Shown here: in pieces, positions 33,311 through 34,616 of the stretch
Numbering within the stretch: the stretch's first letter is position 1
How the letters are laid out: the number at the start of each line of letters is the position of its first letter
Assembly: GCA_002709225.1 (NCBI GenBank)
Contig: PAQH01000080.1
Span: 1 to 34,616, forward strand
Source of the DNA: Planctomycetaceae bacterium
Lineage (GTDB): Bacteria; Planctomycetota; Planctomycetia; Pirellulales; Pirellulaceae
Direction: 5' to 3'
DNA length: 34,616 nucleotides
Notes under the pieces: model-generated
Seen by the model: only the letters and a program-made list of their open reading frames with translations
The model's database searches: none
Told to the model about the DNA's origin: nothing
Translations under genes and position numbers: made by a program

Positions 33311-34185
33311 CTAGCAGGCCCTCTGGATCGCATCACCCTGGAATTGATCCGGAATACGTCCCTCGGCAGCGTCGAGGTCGAGGGCGGCAAGAATGATACT
33401 GTCGAGCGCAGCAGAGATCAGCACGACGATCATGAGCATAGCTAGGCCAGCCAGCAGGAGGGAGATGCCGACATGCGTTAGCTCCATGGCCAGGAAGATT
33501 ACGCCAAGGATGACGGGCCCGAACGATGCCAGCATTAGGAGCAAGACGCTGCAACCGGTTCCAGAATGGGCGCCCAGAGACTGGCACCAGGTGGTGCGGA
33601 GAATCTCAAGGAAATGTTTCCCCGCCGCTAGCGGCCCCAATTTTTCCACGACGTTCACGGGTACTACAAAGTAGGTGGCGCTAGTGTCGGCGCCTCCCAA
33701 GAGGCCGGCCAGGAAGCGACTCAGCCAGTTCTTAGGATTGCTTTGCCAGATCCACAGCGGCAGGCGAACCGTACCGGCGACGAACGCCCAGCAAAAAATC
33801 TGCGGTAGACGAGCAAGGGCGGCACAAAATGCGTCACGCCGGGTGGAGTTTCCACCCTGAAAGCGGATGAGGGCGCAGTAAATGAACGCGGAAGCAAACA
33901 AGACAATCACAAAATAGTTGGCCACGTAATAGGTCAGCGCACCGATCAGCGTGAGTACATCTGTTACAGAGATTTCGCCGTCACGCCGAAAACGATGCGT
34001 TGGCCCGCACTGGGATCCCCCGGCCCAGTTTCTTCCAGTATCAGTACGCGCACCATAAGAAGGCTGATACCAGCAGGCAGGCGATCCCGCTGAGCAACGG
34101 GAAACCAAGCAACTCTTTGCCGAATTTCAGTACCTGCCAACTCTGCTTGGTAAGATCCCAACCGCCGGACGTTTTCCTCAAACAC
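33311..34185 (-). pseudogene. Frameshifted DUF6159-like integral membrane protein
   Basis: The C-terminal two thirds, from about 33970 down to 33311, reads as a polytopic membrane protein: ALTYYVANYFVIVLFASAF, CWAFVAGTVRLPLWI, AGLLGGADTSATYFVVPVNVVEKLGP and later helices, matching the DUF6159 pattern. The expected N-terminus lies in other frames. MFEENVR starts at the GTG at 34185, and GWDLTKQSWQVLKFGKELLGF continues in a second frame until a stop just after WCAY (34041-34043). At least two frame changes, one near 34160-34170 and one between about 33970 and 34050, are needed to join the parts. The gene is either broken or contains sequencing indels. Its function is unknown. Confidence 0.6.
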
Positions 34186-34315
34186 GACGTGCTTCTTCGC
34201 GCAAGCAACTTGGATCTATGTGAAGTCCCGCCGACACCGACGCAGCTGCGCTGCCACCGAAGGACCGTTGAACGCACAACTCCAAAATCGCGCACAAAAG
34301 ACCGTCAAAAAAAAT

Positions 34316-34343
34316 ACCGAGGCCCCACGAGTGGGACCTCGGT
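34316..34343 (-). terminator. Intrinsic terminator of the cold-shock gene
   Basis: ACCGAGGCCCCAC pairs with GTGGGACCTCGGT across 34316-34343 with one C/A mismatch, leaving a small loop of about four bases when the last C-G pair opens. On the minus strand the stem is followed two bases later by eight T residues (34307-34314). It lies 54 bases after the stop of the cold-shock gene and has the form of a strong rho-independent terminator. Confidence 0.9.
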
Positions 34344-34396
34344 GATTGTTTGCATCAGCAAAGTGATGCCAAGACGGTTGTGGACACCGTCCATTG

Positions 34397-34594
34397 TCAG
34401 ATCAGGCGGACGCTTTCCGCTCGTGGACCCTTGGGACCGGAGGATTCGGTGAATTCCACACGTTGTCCCTCTTGCAATTCATCGTAGCTAACGCCTTCGA
34501 CGTTCGACATGTGAAAGAACAGGTCACTACCGGTTCCCGCGTCGATGAATCCAAAACCCTTGTCCGTCAGTCGTTTGATCGTACCTTCTGCCAT
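34397..34594 (-). CDS. Cold-shock-domain protein (CspA family)
   Basis: 65 aa from the ATG at 34594. The RNP1-type segment is KGFGFID and RNP2-type is DLFFHMS, the two nucleic-acid-binding motifs of the cold-shock domain. QEGQRVEFTESSGPKGPRAESVRL completes the five-strand OB fold. It binds single-stranded RNA or DNA and acts as an RNA chaperone. The stretch MAEGTIKRL is the natural start; an upstream in-frame GTG at 34606 would add four residues and sits too near the possible GAGG site. The promoter lies outside the window. Confidence 0.93.
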   Translation of the reverse strand: MAEGTIKRLTDKGFGFIDAGTGSDLFFHMSNVEGVSYDELQEGQRVEFTESSGPKGPRAESVRLI

Positions 34595-34616
34595 CAGTCT
34601 TTCCACTTCCTCAAAA

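Noticed and set aside
33208..33311. Possible terminator or RNA between the MBL gene and the DUF6159 remnant
   Set aside because: Only short GC-rich matches such as ACACGTGT were seen, without a stem and T-run.

Overview
The window reads as chromosomal DNA of a planctomycete. The evidence is a DUF1549/DUF1553 gene, a DUF1501 gene and a WD40-repeat gene in tandem, a formylglycine-type sulfatase, and several Tat-exported proteins with RR signal motifs. No rRNA, tRNA, CRISPR array, transposase or integrase was recognised. No species is claimed.

Layout. 1-64: four exact copies of a 16-bp repeat at the window edge. 119-3846: a D-xylose-type ABC transporter operon (xylFGH) without xylose catabolic genes. 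3923-4645: a convergent aquaglyceroporin. 4933-7816: an SGNH-hydrolase-like protein followed by a GT-C membrane glycosyltransferase. 7856-9436: a convergent arylsulfatase. 9762-12181: an SDR-type threonine dehydrogenase-like enzyme and a Tat-exported protein of unclear function. 12200-14784 (minus): a small secreted protein, a YihY/BrkB membrane protein and an HpcH/HpaI aldolase. 15079-20308: DUF1549/1553, DUF1501, WD40 and a serine beta-lactamase-like hydrolase. 20327-32271 (minus): a compact eleven-gene operon. 32441-33208: a YycJ-like metallo-hydrolase. 33311-34185: a frameshifted DUF6159-like membrane gene. 34397-34594: a cold-shock protein with a clear intrinsic terminator.

The main result is the eleven-gene block. 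In transcription order it is mgsA, mgsB, mgsC, amt, a small one-helix membrane protein, gmaS, mgdA, mgdB, mgdC, mgdD and a B3/B4-domain gene. The first three encode the three separate pieces of an N-methylglutamate synthase (class II amidotransferase, GXGXG protein, FMN/Fe-S glutamate-synthase domain). gmaS is a glutamine-synthetase-like gamma-glutamylmethylamide synthetase. The four mgd genes match the beta, delta, alpha and gamma subunits of heterotetrameric sarcosine oxidase/N-methylglutamate dehydrogenase. Together they form the complete indirect methylamine oxidation (N-methylglutamate) pathway known from Proteobacteria, with a probable ammonium/methylammonium channel built in. The C1 unit would leave as formaldehyde or methylene-tetrahydrofolate. 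That would give a source for the C1-transfer enzymes known in planctomycetes, although none of those genes lie in this window.

The functional reading rests on family recognition and gene order. Individual substrate specificity (methylamine versus ammonia; N-methylglutamate versus sarcosine) cannot be proved from sequence alone.
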